Source: Thermodesulfobacteriota bacterium (GTDB taxonomy: Bacteria > Desulfobacterota_D > UBA1144 > Nemesobacterales > UBA2774). Taken from it: a stretch of DNA of 64,000 nucleotides. The stretch spans positions 248,001 to 312,000 of the forward strand of contig JBFMCV010000001.1 in NCBI GenBank assembly GCA_040754335.1, in the 5' to 3' direction. The notes below the pieces were generated by a model, which saw nothing but the letters and a program-made list of their open reading frames with translations, was not told the DNA's origin and ran no database searches. Positions 17,923 to 26,192 of the stretch are shown in pieces. Within the stretch, counting starts at the first letter, position 1; every line of letters starts with the position of its first letter. The position numbers and the translations under genes were made by a program.

Positions 17923-19569
17923 TTATAGTTTCTTAACCTTCTCCCTGAGCACGTATTTCTGTATCTTTCCGGTAGACGTTTTCGGAAGATCCGTGAAGAC
18001 CACGGTCTTAGGGCATTTGAAATGTGCGAGGCGGCTCCTGCAGAATTCGATAATGTCTTCCTCGCTAACGGTATCAGCACCTGCCTTGAGAGTCACGAAG
18101 GCGCAGGGGGTCTCTCCCCACTGCTCGTCCGGACGGGCGACGACAGCCGCTTCGAGGACTGCCGGGTGCTGGTATAGGACGGATTCGACCTCTAGCGTCG
18201 AAATATTCTCGCCGCCTGAGATAATAATATCCTTCGAGCGGTCCTTGAGCTCGATGTAACCGTCGGGGTGCATCACCCCCAGGTCCCCGCTGTGGAACCA
18301 CCCTCCTGAAAACGCCTCCTCCGTTGCGGTCGGGTTCTTGAGATACCCCTTCATTACGATATTCCCGCGGAATAGCGCCTCCCCTATGGTCTCGGCGTCG
18401 GCCGGGACTGGCTTGCATGTTTCCGGGTCGCCGATCGTGAGACCTTCCTCGACCGTATACCTCACCCCTTGCCTGGCTTTCATGCGGGACCGTTCGGCGG
18501 GTGGGAGCTCGTCCCATTCGCCGTGCCATTCGCATATAGCGGCAGGGCCGTACGTCTCCGTGAGTCCATAGACGTGCGTCACGTCGAAACCCGCCTTCTC
18601 TATCCTTTCCAGAACAGCCGCCGGAGGCGCGGCAGCCGCGGTCATGAAATTGACCCTGTGGCCGAACGCGCGCCGTTCTTCTTCCTTCGCGTTTATTATC
18701 ATGTTCATTACGACCGGAGCCCCGCAGAGGTGCGTGACGCCGTGCTCCGCGATGGAGCTGAAGATCTTGCCCGCGTCGAAATGCCTAAGGCATACGGACG
18801 TGCCCGCAAGCGCCGCCATGGACCACGTGAAACACCAGCCGTTGCAGTGGAACATGGGGAGCGTCCAGAGATATACCGGATGTCCTGTCATGCCCCATGC
18901 GATTATATTTCCGAGCGCGTTCAGGTATGCCCCCCTGTGGTGATAGACGACGCCCTTGGGATTGCCTGTCGTGCCCGACGTGTAGTTGAGCGATATAGCG
19001 TCCCATTCGTCTTCGGGCCCGCGCCACGTATAGCTCACGTCCCCTGTATTCAGGAATTCCTCGTATGTGATTTCACCTATAGGCTCTCCGCGCTTTCCCT
19101 GCGGGTCGTCTATGTCTATTACGAGCAGGTCGCGGTCGAGCATGTTGAGCGCCTTCCGAACTACGTCCGAGTATTCTCTGTCAGCTATCAGCGCCTTAGC
19201 TTCTCCGTGCTCGAGTATGAAGGCGATGTTGTCGGCGTCCTGTCTTATGTTGAGCGAATTGAGGACGCCGCCCGTTGCCGGCACGCCGAAGTGGGCCTCG
19301 TAATGGGCGGGGATATTGGGCGCCATCAGGGCTACCGTGTCCCCCTTTCCGATCCCCTGCCTTGCGAGCGCGGAGGCCAGGAGGCGTGAGCGCTCAAAGG
19401 TCTCGCCCCACGTGTAGCGCGTATCGCCGTGTATGAGTGAGGTCCTCCGGGGAAAGACGGACGCCGCCCGCTCTATGAACGTGAGCGGCGTGAGGGGCGC
19501 ATAGTTGGCGTCTCTTTTTTCGAGCCCGAGCTCGTACTTTGCGCTACCCGGTTTTGTCATGCTCGTCAC
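17923..19569 (-). CDS. Fatty acyl-CoA ligase (AMP-binding enzyme)
   Basis: 548 aa ANL-superfamily enzyme. The P-loop YTSGTTGNPKG is at 196-206, the GLTET segment (VYGLTETYGP) follows, then the hinge YIELKDRSKD, and the C-terminal catalytic Lys lies in STGKIQKY. It activates a carboxylic acid with ATP and CoA. The sequence style (PMFHCNGWCF) resembles medium- and long-chain acyl-CoA synthetases related to AlkK and to methylmercaptopropionate ligases; the chain length cannot be told. GGAGGTGA precedes the ATG. Confidence 0.85.
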   Translation of the reverse strand: MTSMTKPGSAKYELGLEKRDANYAPLTPLTFIERAASVFPRRTSLIHGDTRYTWGETFERSRLLASALARQGIGKGDTVALMAPNIPAHYEAHFGVPATGGVLNSLNIRQDADNIAFILEHGEAKALIADREYSDVVRKALNMLDRDLLVIDIDDPQGKRGEPIGEITYEEFLNTGDVSYTWRGPEDEWDAISLNYTSGTTGNPKGVVYHHRGAYLNALGNIIAWGMTGHPVYLWTLPMFHCNGWCFTWSMAALAGTSVCLRHFDAGKIFSSIAEHGVTHLCGAPVVMNMIINAKEEERRAFGHRVNFMTAAAAPPAAVLERIEKAGFDVTHVYGLTETYGPAAICEWHGEWDELPPAERSRMKARQGVRYTVEEGLTIGDPETCKPVPADAETIGEALFRGNIVMKGYLKNPTATEEAFSGGWFHSGDLGVMHPDGYIELKDRSKDIIISGGENISTLEVESVLYQHPAVLEAAVVARPDEQWGETPCAFVTLKAGADTVSEEDIIEFCRSRLAHFKCPKTVVFTDLPKTSTGKIQKYVLREKVKKL

Positions 19570-19658
19570 CTCCGCTCGTGTCCGATAACGATATATCTTA
19601 AAGAATTCCTTAGATTATTGCTATTGATTTATCACCCCGCACCCACTACCCTTTTCCC

Positions 19659-20981
19659 ATGGCGAACAGGTATCACGACGAGAACGAGCCATCGTTATTT
19701 AAGCCACCGAAAGAGGCCGCGCCTCTTGCAGAGAGGATGCGTCCTGCCACGTTCGAGGAGTTTGCGGGTCAGGCTCACCTCGTCGGTCCCGAGGGCATTA
19801 TACAGAAGATGCTCCGGGGGAAGAACATTCGCTCCATGATCTTCTGGGGGCCGCCCGGGAGCGGAAAGACCACGCTCGCGAGGCTCCTCGCTACCAAGCT
19901 CAACGCCGATTTCATTCAGATAAACGCCATCTCCTCCGGCGTGAAAGAGCTCCGGGACATAATCACTCAGGCGGAAAAGTCGCTGAATTTGGGAAGGAGA
20001 ACGGTCCTTTTCATCGACGAGATACACAGGTTCAACAAGTCCCAGCAGGCGGCATTGCTCAAGAGCGTCGAGAACGGCACGCTTGTGCTGATAGGCGCGA
20101 CGACCGAGAACCCTTCCTTCGAAGTGATATCGCCGCTGCTTTCGCGATCGAGCGTCTACGTGCTCGAATCTTTATCTAAAGAAGACCTCGAAGCGCTGCT
20201 CGAGAGGGCGCTAAATGAAGACGAGATCATAAAGGGTGCTGCGCTCACTCCGGAAGCGAGGGAGGAGCTAATCGAGCAGAGCGGAGGCGACGCGCGCATC
20301 ATGCTGAACGCCCTCGAGATCGCGGTCGATATATCTCTTGACGGCGAGATCACGCGGGAAATAGTCCGCGAGGCGTATCAGACCCACCACTACAGGTACG
20401 ACAGGGGAGGGGAGGAGCACTACAATACAATATCCGCGTTCATCAAGAGCGTGAGGGGGAGCGACCCGGACGCTGCCGTCTATTATCTCGCGCGGATGCT
20501 CGAAGCGGGGGAGGACCCCAAGTTCATCGCGCGGCGTCTCATAATACTCGCGTCCGAGGACGTGGGGAACGCCGAGCCCTATGCGCTCACGCTGGCTACG
20601 GCGGCTTTCACCGCCGTCGATTATGTCGGCATGCCGGAAGCGAGCCTGATACTCGCCCAGGCGGCCACGTACCTTTCGGGCTGCCCGAAGAGCAACGCGT
20701 CTTACATGGCGATAAACGCCGCTCTCGCGGAGGTGAGGAAGAGGCCGGGAATAGCCATTCCAATGCACCTCCGGAACGCCCCGACCAGGCTCATGAAGGA
20801 AATCGGCTACGGAAGGGATTACAAGTACTCTCACGATTCCGAAGACCATTTCATAGAGCAGGATTTTCTGCCGTCTGAGCTCAAGGACAAGATTTTCTAC
20901 GAGCCGACAGAGATAGGCAGAGAGGCGTCCATCAAAAAGTATCTTGAAATGAAATGGAAGAAACGCAGGAAGGATAAGTAA
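19659..20981 (+). CDS. rarA: Replication-associated recombination protein A (RarA/MgsA)
   Basis: 440 aa AAA protein of the clamp-loader clade. It opens with the PLAERMRPATFEEFAGQ block and carries Walker A GPPGSGKT (64-71), Walker B VLFIDE (116-121), HRFNKSQQ and GATTENPSFEV. The C-terminal tetramerisation region (DPDAAVYYLARMLEAGED, PKFIARRL) is intact. RarA acts at stalled replication forks with SSB and RecA. Length is standard. Divergent from the acyl-CoA ligase gene. Confidence 0.93.
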   Translation: MANRYHDENEPSLFKPPKEAAPLAERMRPATFEEFAGQAHLVGPEGIIQKMLRGKNIRSMIFWGPPGSGKTTLARLLATKLNADFIQINAISSGVKELRDIITQAEKSLNLGRRTVLFIDEIHRFNKSQQAALLKSVENGTLVLIGATTENPSFEVISPLLSRSSVYVLESLSKEDLEALLERALNEDEIIKGAALTPEAREELIEQSGGDARIMLNALEIAVDISLDGEITREIVREAYQTHHYRYDRGGEEHYNTISAFIKSVRGSDPDAAVYYLARMLEAGEDPKFIARRLIILASEDVGNAEPYALTLATAAFTAVDYVGMPEASLILAQAATYLSGCPKSNASYMAINAALAEVRKRPGIAIPMHLRNAPTRLMKEIGYGRDYKYSHDSEDHFIEQDFLPSELKDKIFYEPTEIGREASIKKYLEMKWKKRRKDK

Positions 20982-21259
20982 CCATTCTGCTTGACCGTTC
21001 AATTAACTCTGTACTAAACCGATCTGGGTCAACGGCAAAGTCTTTGCATGTTGGCACTCTCATGCAGGACCCGGTCGTTCAATATCGTAATCTTCACCTC
21101 CGAACCATCCGTAACCCTTAGATATTACTTTAAAATAATCAGCAGTAAAAACCAGCGTTATACTATTAAGATAAGAAACTGGAATCCTCCCCGGCTGTAT
21201 TTCCTGACCACGGCGTATGTATGAGATTAAGGGGGCTTCCGGTAGAGAAGGAGGATATT

Positions 21260-22066
21260 ATGAGTAAATTTAAGCTTTATTTTCTGTACGCCTTTATAGC
21301 AGGTTTTACTCTACTTCCGTATGAGGCATTTTCGGGGGGCGACATAGAATTTAACGCGGTGAATAATACAGGCGACGATTGGTGCCTTCAGTGTGAGGGT
21401 CCTTTCTCCAGGCAAACGCCGAGGGTGATAGTCAACCAAAGGGGCGGCGTGACCCACTTCTATTCTGCTGAAATCAGCGAGTTCAGCCCCTACGGGTCAT
21501 GGAATTGCTCGCTATATCAGGTGGACGTCTGTTTCCTTGTGGGCAGCGAGCCGGACATAACTTCCGGGATCGCGGTGCCGGCGGGGACATCGCTCGTGGA
21601 GCTTATTATCATGGAACAGCAGGGCATCACAGTAATCGCTCAGAAATTCCCCGAGCTCGGAGCCGAAAGCGATAACGAAATCTCGGTCGCATCCAAGCTG
21701 GGTAACGACCCCGCGCCGGGAGCGGTGGACAGGGATACCTTCAGGTTCAAGGCCGAAGAAGGCGACCAGATTACAATCAGGATCGAGGGCGACCCCTCGG
21801 CCGGTTATATAGGATCGCACGCCAGGCTCAGATTGACGAGCGGCCGCAGGTTAGGCGATTTTCAAGAGGCGGAAAGCGGGGAACTGCCGCTCGAGATCAG
21901 CGTTACCATACCCGAGACGGGAACCTACGAGGTGACTGCCGTCAAATTGGTGCAGAGCGACGTGCCGGATAATCTGCTGAGCTTCAAAGGCGGCTACATC
22001 CTGTCCGTCGATTCGGCGGGGGACGATATCGAGGCCTTGATTCCCGGAGAGAACGTAGAGCACTGA
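21260..22066 (+). CDS. Exported protein with PPC-like C-terminal domain
   Basis: 268 aa from the ATG at 21260, chosen over 21221 because GAAGGAGG immediately precedes it. It has a signal peptide with cleavage after the hydrophobic stretch near residue 25. The N-terminal part holds cysteines at WCLQC and in NCSLYQVDVC. From about residue 130 the pattern PGAVDRDTFRFKAEEGDQITIRI with later PETGTYEVTAV is like a bacterial pre-peptidase C-terminal (PPC) beta-sandwich. No catalytic domain is visible. Function unknown; probably periplasmic or secreted. Confidence 0.65.
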   Translation: MSKFKLYFLYAFIAGFTLLPYEAFSGGDIEFNAVNNTGDDWCLQCEGPFSRQTPRVIVNQRGGVTHFYSAEISEFSPYGSWNCSLYQVDVCFLVGSEPDITSGIAVPAGTSLVELIIMEQQGITVIAQKFPELGAESDNEISVASKLGNDPAPGAVDRDTFRFKAEEGDQITIRIEGDPSAGYIGSHARLRLTSGRRLGDFQEAESGELPLEISVTIPETGTYEVTAVKLVQSDVPDNLLSFKGGYILSVDSAGDDIEALIPGENVEH

Positions 22067-22122
22067 GTCGTCGGGCGGACTAAACTGCCGTTGCCGAATC
22101 CGGTCACAAGCCGCATGCGGCG

Positions 22123-22503
22123 TTAAGCAGGACGCTCGATGAGCTCTATCTTGTAAGAATCGGGGTCTTCGACGAACGCTATGACAGTCGTGCCGTGCTT
22201 CATTGGCCCGGGGGGTCTCACGACCTTCCCTCCGGCTGATGCTATTTTCTCACATGCGGCATAGATGTCGTCCACGCCGAAAGCCATGTGGCCGTAGGCG
22301 TTCCCGAGGTCGTATTTATCCGTGCCCCAGTTATGCGTGAGCTCCAGTATTTCGGGCTGGTCTTCGGTGCCGAGGAATGCCAGTGTGAATTCACCTTCCG
22401 GGTAGTCTTTCTGCCTGTTGAATTTAAGTCCGATGACTTCTGTATAAAACTTTTTGGATCTTTCGAGGTCCCCGACCCTTATCATGGTGTGAAGGAAGCG
22501 CAT
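22123..22503 (-). CDS. gloA: Lactoylglutathione lyase (glyoxalase I)
   Basis: 126 aa from the ATG at 22503, chosen because AGGAGGT precedes it and because it puts the first metal ligand at His5 as in E. coli. Ligands H5, E54, H72 and E120 are all present. The two betaalphabetabetabeta modules are compact and lack the insertions of the Zn-type eukaryotic enzyme, so the Ni-type class is more likely. It detoxifies methylglyoxal as the glutathione (or other thiol) adduct in the cytoplasm. Confidence 0.88.
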   Translation of the reverse strand: MRFLHTMIRVGDLERSKKFYTEVIGLKFNRQKDYPEGEFTLAFLGTEDQPEILELTHNWGTDKYDLGNAYGHMAFGVDDIYAACEKIASAGGKVVRPPGPMKHGTTVIAFVEDPDSYKIELIERPA

Positions 22504-22600
22504 ACTTACCTCCTGTCTTTTCTTATATTTCCGCCTCAAATGAGAAACTAGCACACGCCGTGCGCCGTGTCAAAACCGTTAATATCCTTTCTAATCAGCC

Positions 22601-22629
22601 TTGATAGTGATTTATCAGATGTGTTAAAA
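22601..22629 (+). promoter_or_regulatory. Possible sigma-70 promoter of the IPTL-CTERM gene
   Basis: TTGATA at 22601-22606, a 17-bp spacer and TTAAAA at 22624-22629 lie about 40 bp ahead of the start codon at 22670. The match is partial, so this is a candidate only. Confidence 0.35.
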
Positions 22630-22669
22630 TTGTGTTGTTCGAGGTTCTGTCTCTAAGGAGGATGGTCCC

Positions 22670-23602
22670 ATGATGCGATTCATGCATATTTCCCTGTGTA
22701 CTGCTGTTTTTATACTCTTTACCGGCGCGGCGCATGCAGAGCTATACGGCGTAGCGCAGGAAGCTGAGCATAGGTCGGCCGAAACGGAGGCTCCTAGGAT
22801 CAACGGTTTCGGAGAAAGCAGCCTGTATTCGATCGATCCTGATACGGGCGCAGCTACTCTGATCGGTCCTACGGGATTTTATTTCTGCAGGGGTATGGAT
22901 TTTCAGCCCCGGACGAATGTTCTCTACGCCGTCTGCTTCGATGGAACCGATGATCAGGTGCTCATTATCATCGATATTCTTTCCGGACAGGGTACGCTCG
23001 TCGGGCTGTTAAACGCCGAAGGTTTATTGCACGACCTGTCGTTCAGGGGCGACGGCACACTATTCGGTTATTTCATAGCTAAGCCGGGCAACTTCCTCGC
23101 GACGATAGATGTACACACGGGTGACACCAATTTTATCGGTTTCTCGGGTCTCAATGGGGATGGAAACGGGATAGGGTTCGACCAGTTTAACGATCTGTTC
23201 CTGACGGATACCGATTTCGTAACCTTCTTACCCTCGCTCTACCTGCTGAACCAGTCATCGGGTATTGCAAACTTAATCACCGACCTTACGCTTCCCCCGC
23301 TCGAGAAAGGGTTAACGGTTATAAATTCTCTGGATCTGAACCCCGAGACTAACGTGATGTTCGGCTCCCTGGACGTCGTGACGCTGGTGTATGATAACTA
23401 CCTTGTAACGATAGACACCGAGACAGGCGTGGTTACGAATGTCGGCGAAACAGTGGAAGGACTCGAAGCCATTGCATTTCTCAACACGCAGCTATCGGCG
23501 ATTCCGACTCTTTCTGAATACGGCATGGCTGCGGTGAGTCTCGCGCTGCTGTCGATTGCGCTCTTCGTCTTGTACCGCCGCAAGAAGGTTATTGCGGATT
23601 AG
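22670..23602 (+). CDS. Exported beta-propeller-like protein with IPTL-CTERM sorting signal
   Basis: 310 aa preceded by AAGGAGG; two adjacent ATG codons are possible starts. It has an N-terminal signal peptide. The body has repeated blocks of the form I-D-x-x-T-G-x-x-T-x-I-G (about six), as in DUF4394-like propellers. The C terminus reads IPTLSEYGM, then a hydrophobic helix and RRKK, which is the IPTL-CTERM signal (motif, transmembrane helix, basic end) recognised by exosortase-type enzymes such as XrtH. The protein is therefore probably processed and attached at the cell surface. No sortase is in the window. Confidence 0.78.
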   Translation: MMRFMHISLCTAVFILFTGAAHAELYGVAQEAEHRSAETEAPRINGFGESSLYSIDPDTGAATLIGPTGFYFCRGMDFQPRTNVLYAVCFDGTDDQVLIIIDILSGQGTLVGLLNAEGLLHDLSFRGDGTLFGYFIAKPGNFLATIDVHTGDTNFIGFSGLNGDGNGIGFDQFNDLFLTDTDFVTFLPSLYLLNQSSGIANLITDLTLPPLEKGLTVINSLDLNPETNVMFGSLDVVTLVYDNYLVTIDTETGVVTNVGETVEGLEAIAFLNTQLSAIPTLSEYGMAAVSLALLSIALFVLYRRKKVIAD

Positions 23603-23653
23603 ATAACCCGAGCCTGTGGGAGGGGCTGTCCTGCGCCTTATTGATAGATAGTT

Positions 23654-24697
23654 TTAGTTAGGGGGAATTTCTCCCTTCGCAGTGATCTTGTTTAGAACCG
23701 GAGCAAGACCGGTATATATCCTCTCCGCGAGAAGCTCGTGGACGGGATCCGAGAAATGCCACTGGTCGTTGAATGTGGTTGCCATCTCACCCGCAAAACA
23801 ATCGGCTGCGTCGATATAATAAATCCCGTCCCTCTTCGCCATTTCCTCAAGGGCCTTGCCTATGTGATTATAAAGGGGAGTGACGACCTTGTCGTAATCC
23901 TTGTTGCTAAGCTCCATTATCCTCTCTTCGAGGTCCGTTTTATGATTCTTCTCGCCGGGGAACGGCTGTCTCACTATAACGACAGGTATACCGTTACGCT
24001 CCGCGATCCGGGCGGCAGTTTTCATGTTCAGTATGTAATCGGAGGCGTCCGTATGTCTGATTTGTCCTTTTACGGTGAGGTCGTTGAGACCGTTCAGGAA
24101 CAGCACGACGTCGGGATTCATATCTAGGCCATTTTGAACAAATGAGCTTAAATCTGTATTGCTCGTCGAACCGTAATATGCGAGCACGGATATCCTCATA
24201 TCGGGGTATTCATTTTTCAGCATGCCGTACAGTCGCGAGAAGTAGGTATTCGCTATATCGGATGCGCCTGCGCCCCACGCCACGCTTCCGCCGACTATTA
24301 AAATGTGAGGGTAGGGGTTCGCGGTGACGCCGACGGTCTGAATGCCACCGTCGTTTACTTCTATATAGCCGGGCACCAACTTCTTGAAGCCGCAATCCGA
24401 CACGGCGCATCTTAAAGGGGTCACTCCCTCGCCCCTCAAACCCTCCCTCGGACCGCCGGGTGGCACAATGAGACCCCTCTCGGAAAAGCTCGCTTCCCAT
24501 GCGGTTTTCCTGAGCTCGTATCCGGCCGGGTTCCCGCCCGGAGTCAGCTTCTCTATGTTTTCTATGACCGAGAACTTGTCACGGTCGTGCGCGAGCCGGC
24601 CTGCGAGCTCGATTACGCCTAACGTTATCAAGACGGTGGCCAGAACAAGGATTATTTTGGATAAATGCGAGCGGTATGTATTCTTCTTGTCATCCAT
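23654..24697 (-). CDS. SGNH/GDSL-type hydrolase, membrane-anchored
   Basis: 347 aa with an N-terminal membrane segment (about 14-32), so the enzyme faces the periplasm. Blocks of SGNH hydrolases are visible: GGSVAWG (nucleophile-type Ser138), YYGSTSN with a glycine of block II, NGLND (202-206, block III) and DQWH (311-314, Asp-His pair of block V). Such enzymes act as esterases or acetyl-transfer enzymes on glycans or lipids. The substrate is unknown. Downstream of the MaoC gene on the same strand with a 21-bp gap, so possibly co-transcribed. Confidence 0.75.
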   Translation of the reverse strand: MDDKKNTYRSHLSKIILVLATVLITLGVIELAGRLAHDRDKFSVIENIEKLTPGGNPAGYELRKTAWEASFSERGLIVPPGGPREGLRGEGVTPLRCAVSDCGFKKLVPGYIEVNDGGIQTVGVTANPYPHILIVGGSVAWGAGASDIANTYFSRLYGMLKNEYPDMRISVLAYYGSTSNTDLSSFVQNGLDMNPDVVLFLNGLNDLTVKGQIRHTDASDYILNMKTAARIAERNGIPVVIVRQPFPGEKNHKTDLEERIMELSNKDYDKVVTPLYNHIGKALEEMAKRDGIYYIDAADCFAGEMATTFNDQWHFSDPVHELLAERIYTGLAPVLNKITAKGEIPPN

Positions 24698-24718
24698 TCT
24701 TATAGGCGGAATGTCCGC

Positions 24719-25165
24719 TTAAAAAATAGTCTCGTTCCCGACGAGGATCTTGGCTTCGAGGGTGGCGAGGACTTTCTGCTCGATATTCCTGACCTCGCCC
24801 GAAAGTGCGACCAGCCCCCCGTTAAGCTTGGGCTTCCCGTCGAGCTCCTTTACTGTCCACTCCATCATTATCGTGTCGTTTATGAAGACGGGCGCCGTGA
24901 ACTTGATCGAAGCCTCGACCGTCGAGATGTCCGTATCGTGAAAGGCCTTGCTGTAGACGCCTACCATTAGGCTGAACGTGAGCGCTCCGTGGACGATCCT
25001 GGTCCCGAACCTCGAGTTCTTCATGTCGGGCTCGTTCGTGTGGAGCGCGTTGTAATCGTTGAAAAGACCCGCGGCTCTGACGACGTGTGCTTCGGTAACG
25101 GTTATCCTTTCCGAGAGCTTGTCTCCGACTTTGAGCTCTTTGAACGCCCTTCCGATCCTCGGCAT
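24719..25165 (-). CDS. MaoC-type (R)-specific enoyl-CoA hydratase
   Basis: 148 aa single hot-dog domain. The hydratase motif is intact: D37, N39 and H42 in FNDYNALH, followed by FGTRIVHG. Such enzymes hydrate trans-2-enoyl-CoA to (R)-3-hydroxyacyl-CoA, feeding PHA or fatty acid metabolism. A ribosome binding site (GAGGAGG) precedes the ATG. Substrate range not inferable. Confidence 0.82.
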   Translation of the reverse strand: MPRIGRAFKELKVGDKLSERITVTEAHVVRAAGLFNDYNALHTNEPDMKNSRFGTRIVHGALTFSLMVGVYSKAFHDTDISTVEASIKFTAPVFINDTIMMEWTVKELDGKPKLNGGLVALSGEVRNIEQKVLATLEAKILVGNETIF

Positions 25166-25252
25166 CTTCTCCTCCTCTGAATTTTATAATCTATATATAA
25201 TAGATATACTAAATATCAATACATATCATATTTTCTGAGATATTTAGAATAG

Positions 25253-25858
25253 CTAAATATATTTCCTATCCCTAATAGCCTTGCTTAATGTAATTTCATC
25301 GATATATTCAATATCCCCACCCATGGGGATGCCGTGAGCTATCCTGCTCACGCCTATGCCCATCGGCTTTATGAGCTTCGAGAGGTAGAGCGCCGTGGCC
25401 TCTCCCTCGACGCTCGGGTTGGTCGCGATTATGACCTCTTTCGCGTGATCGCCTTCGAGCCTGCGTATCAGCTCCTTTATTTTGAGGTCCTCTGGACCGA
25501 TGCCTTCTATGGGGGATATGACGCCGTGGAGTATGTGGTACACGCCCCTGAACTCCCTGCTCCTCTCTATCGCGAGCTGGTCGAGCGGCTCCTCGACGAC
25601 GCAGATAAGGGAATGGTCCCTCTCTTCGTCCCTGCAGAGCTCGCAGGGGGAGGAGGCGGCGAAATTAAAGCACGTATCGCAAAGCACGACCTTCGTCTTT
25701 GCGTCGATGATGGCCCTAGACAGGTTTTCCGCGCTCTCCCGGCTCGACCTGAAAATATGGAACGCGAGCCTGGTCGCGTTCTTTTCGCCTATTCCGGGTA
25801 GCTTGGACAGCTCGTTTATGAGCCTCGCTATGGATTCCGGTATGCCTTTCTGGAGCAT
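25253..25858 (-). CDS. recR: Recombination protein RecR
   Basis: 201 aa. Helix-hairpin-helix region at the N terminus (LSKLPGIGEKNATRLAF), a four-Cys zinc finger (C60, C63, C72, C75) and a Toprim domain beginning LICVVEEPLD, ending with the Walker-B-like GVSRIAHGIPMGG segment. It works with RecF and RecO to load RecA at gaps. It is the last gene of the dnaX-ybaB-recR operon, three bases after ybaB. Confidence 0.95.
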   Translation of the reverse strand: MLQKGIPESIARLINELSKLPGIGEKNATRLAFHIFRSSRESAENLSRAIIDAKTKVVLCDTCFNFAASSPCELCRDEERDHSLICVVEEPLDQLAIERSREFRGVYHILHGVISPIEGIGPEDLKIKELIRRLEGDHAKEVIIATNPSVEGEATALYLSKLIKPMGIGVSRIAHGIPMGGDIEYIDEITLSKAIRDRKYI

Positions 25859-25861
25859 GGA

Positions 25862-26188
25862 TTAAATAAGTCCGGGGGGAATACCAAGGCCCCCGGCAAG
25901 TTTGGTTACCTCGTCCTTCATCAATTCCTGACCCCTTCCCAGGGCTTCGTTCACGGCGGCGGTTATGAGGTCCTGCAGCATCTCGATATCGTTGTCCTTT
26001 ACTATTTCGGGCTCGATCTTGATTGATACGACCTCGCCTTTAGCCTTCGCGACGACGGTCACCATTCCGCCGCCCGCCGAGGCTTCGACTGTCTTTTCCC
26101 CCGCCTCGGCCTGGAGCTTCTCCATCTGCTCTTTCATCTTGTTTGCCTGTTTGAGCAGGTTCTTTATGTTTCCGCCCCCGAATTTCAT
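25862..26188 (-). CDS. ybaB: Nucleoid-associated protein YbaB/EbfC
   Basis: 108 aa. N-terminal helix rich in Met, Lys and Gln (LLKQANKMKEQMEKLQAE), then the beta core with GGGMVTVVAKAKGEVVSI and the ending AGGLGIPPGL. The protein forms tweezers-like dimers that bind DNA. It lies between dnaX (4 bp) and recR (3 bp), the usual conserved order. Confidence 0.94.
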   Translation of the reverse strand: MKFGGGNIKNLLKQANKMKEQMEKLQAEAGEKTVEASAGGGMVTVVAKAKGEVVSIKIEPEIVKDNDIEMLQDLITAAVNEALGRGQELMKDEVTKLAGGLGIPPGLI

Positions 26189-26192
26189 CGTG

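Noticed and set aside
17034-18080. Long minus-strand reading frame across the PQQ-type dehydrogenase gene
   Set aside because: Antisense shadow of a well-supported gene; the protein is Arg/Pro/Val-rich with no domain and no ribosome binding site.
18469-19389. 306-codon plus-strand frame opposite the acyl-CoA ligase gene
   Set aside because: Shadow of the ligase coding strand; composition is that of reversed GC-rich codons and no motif is seen.
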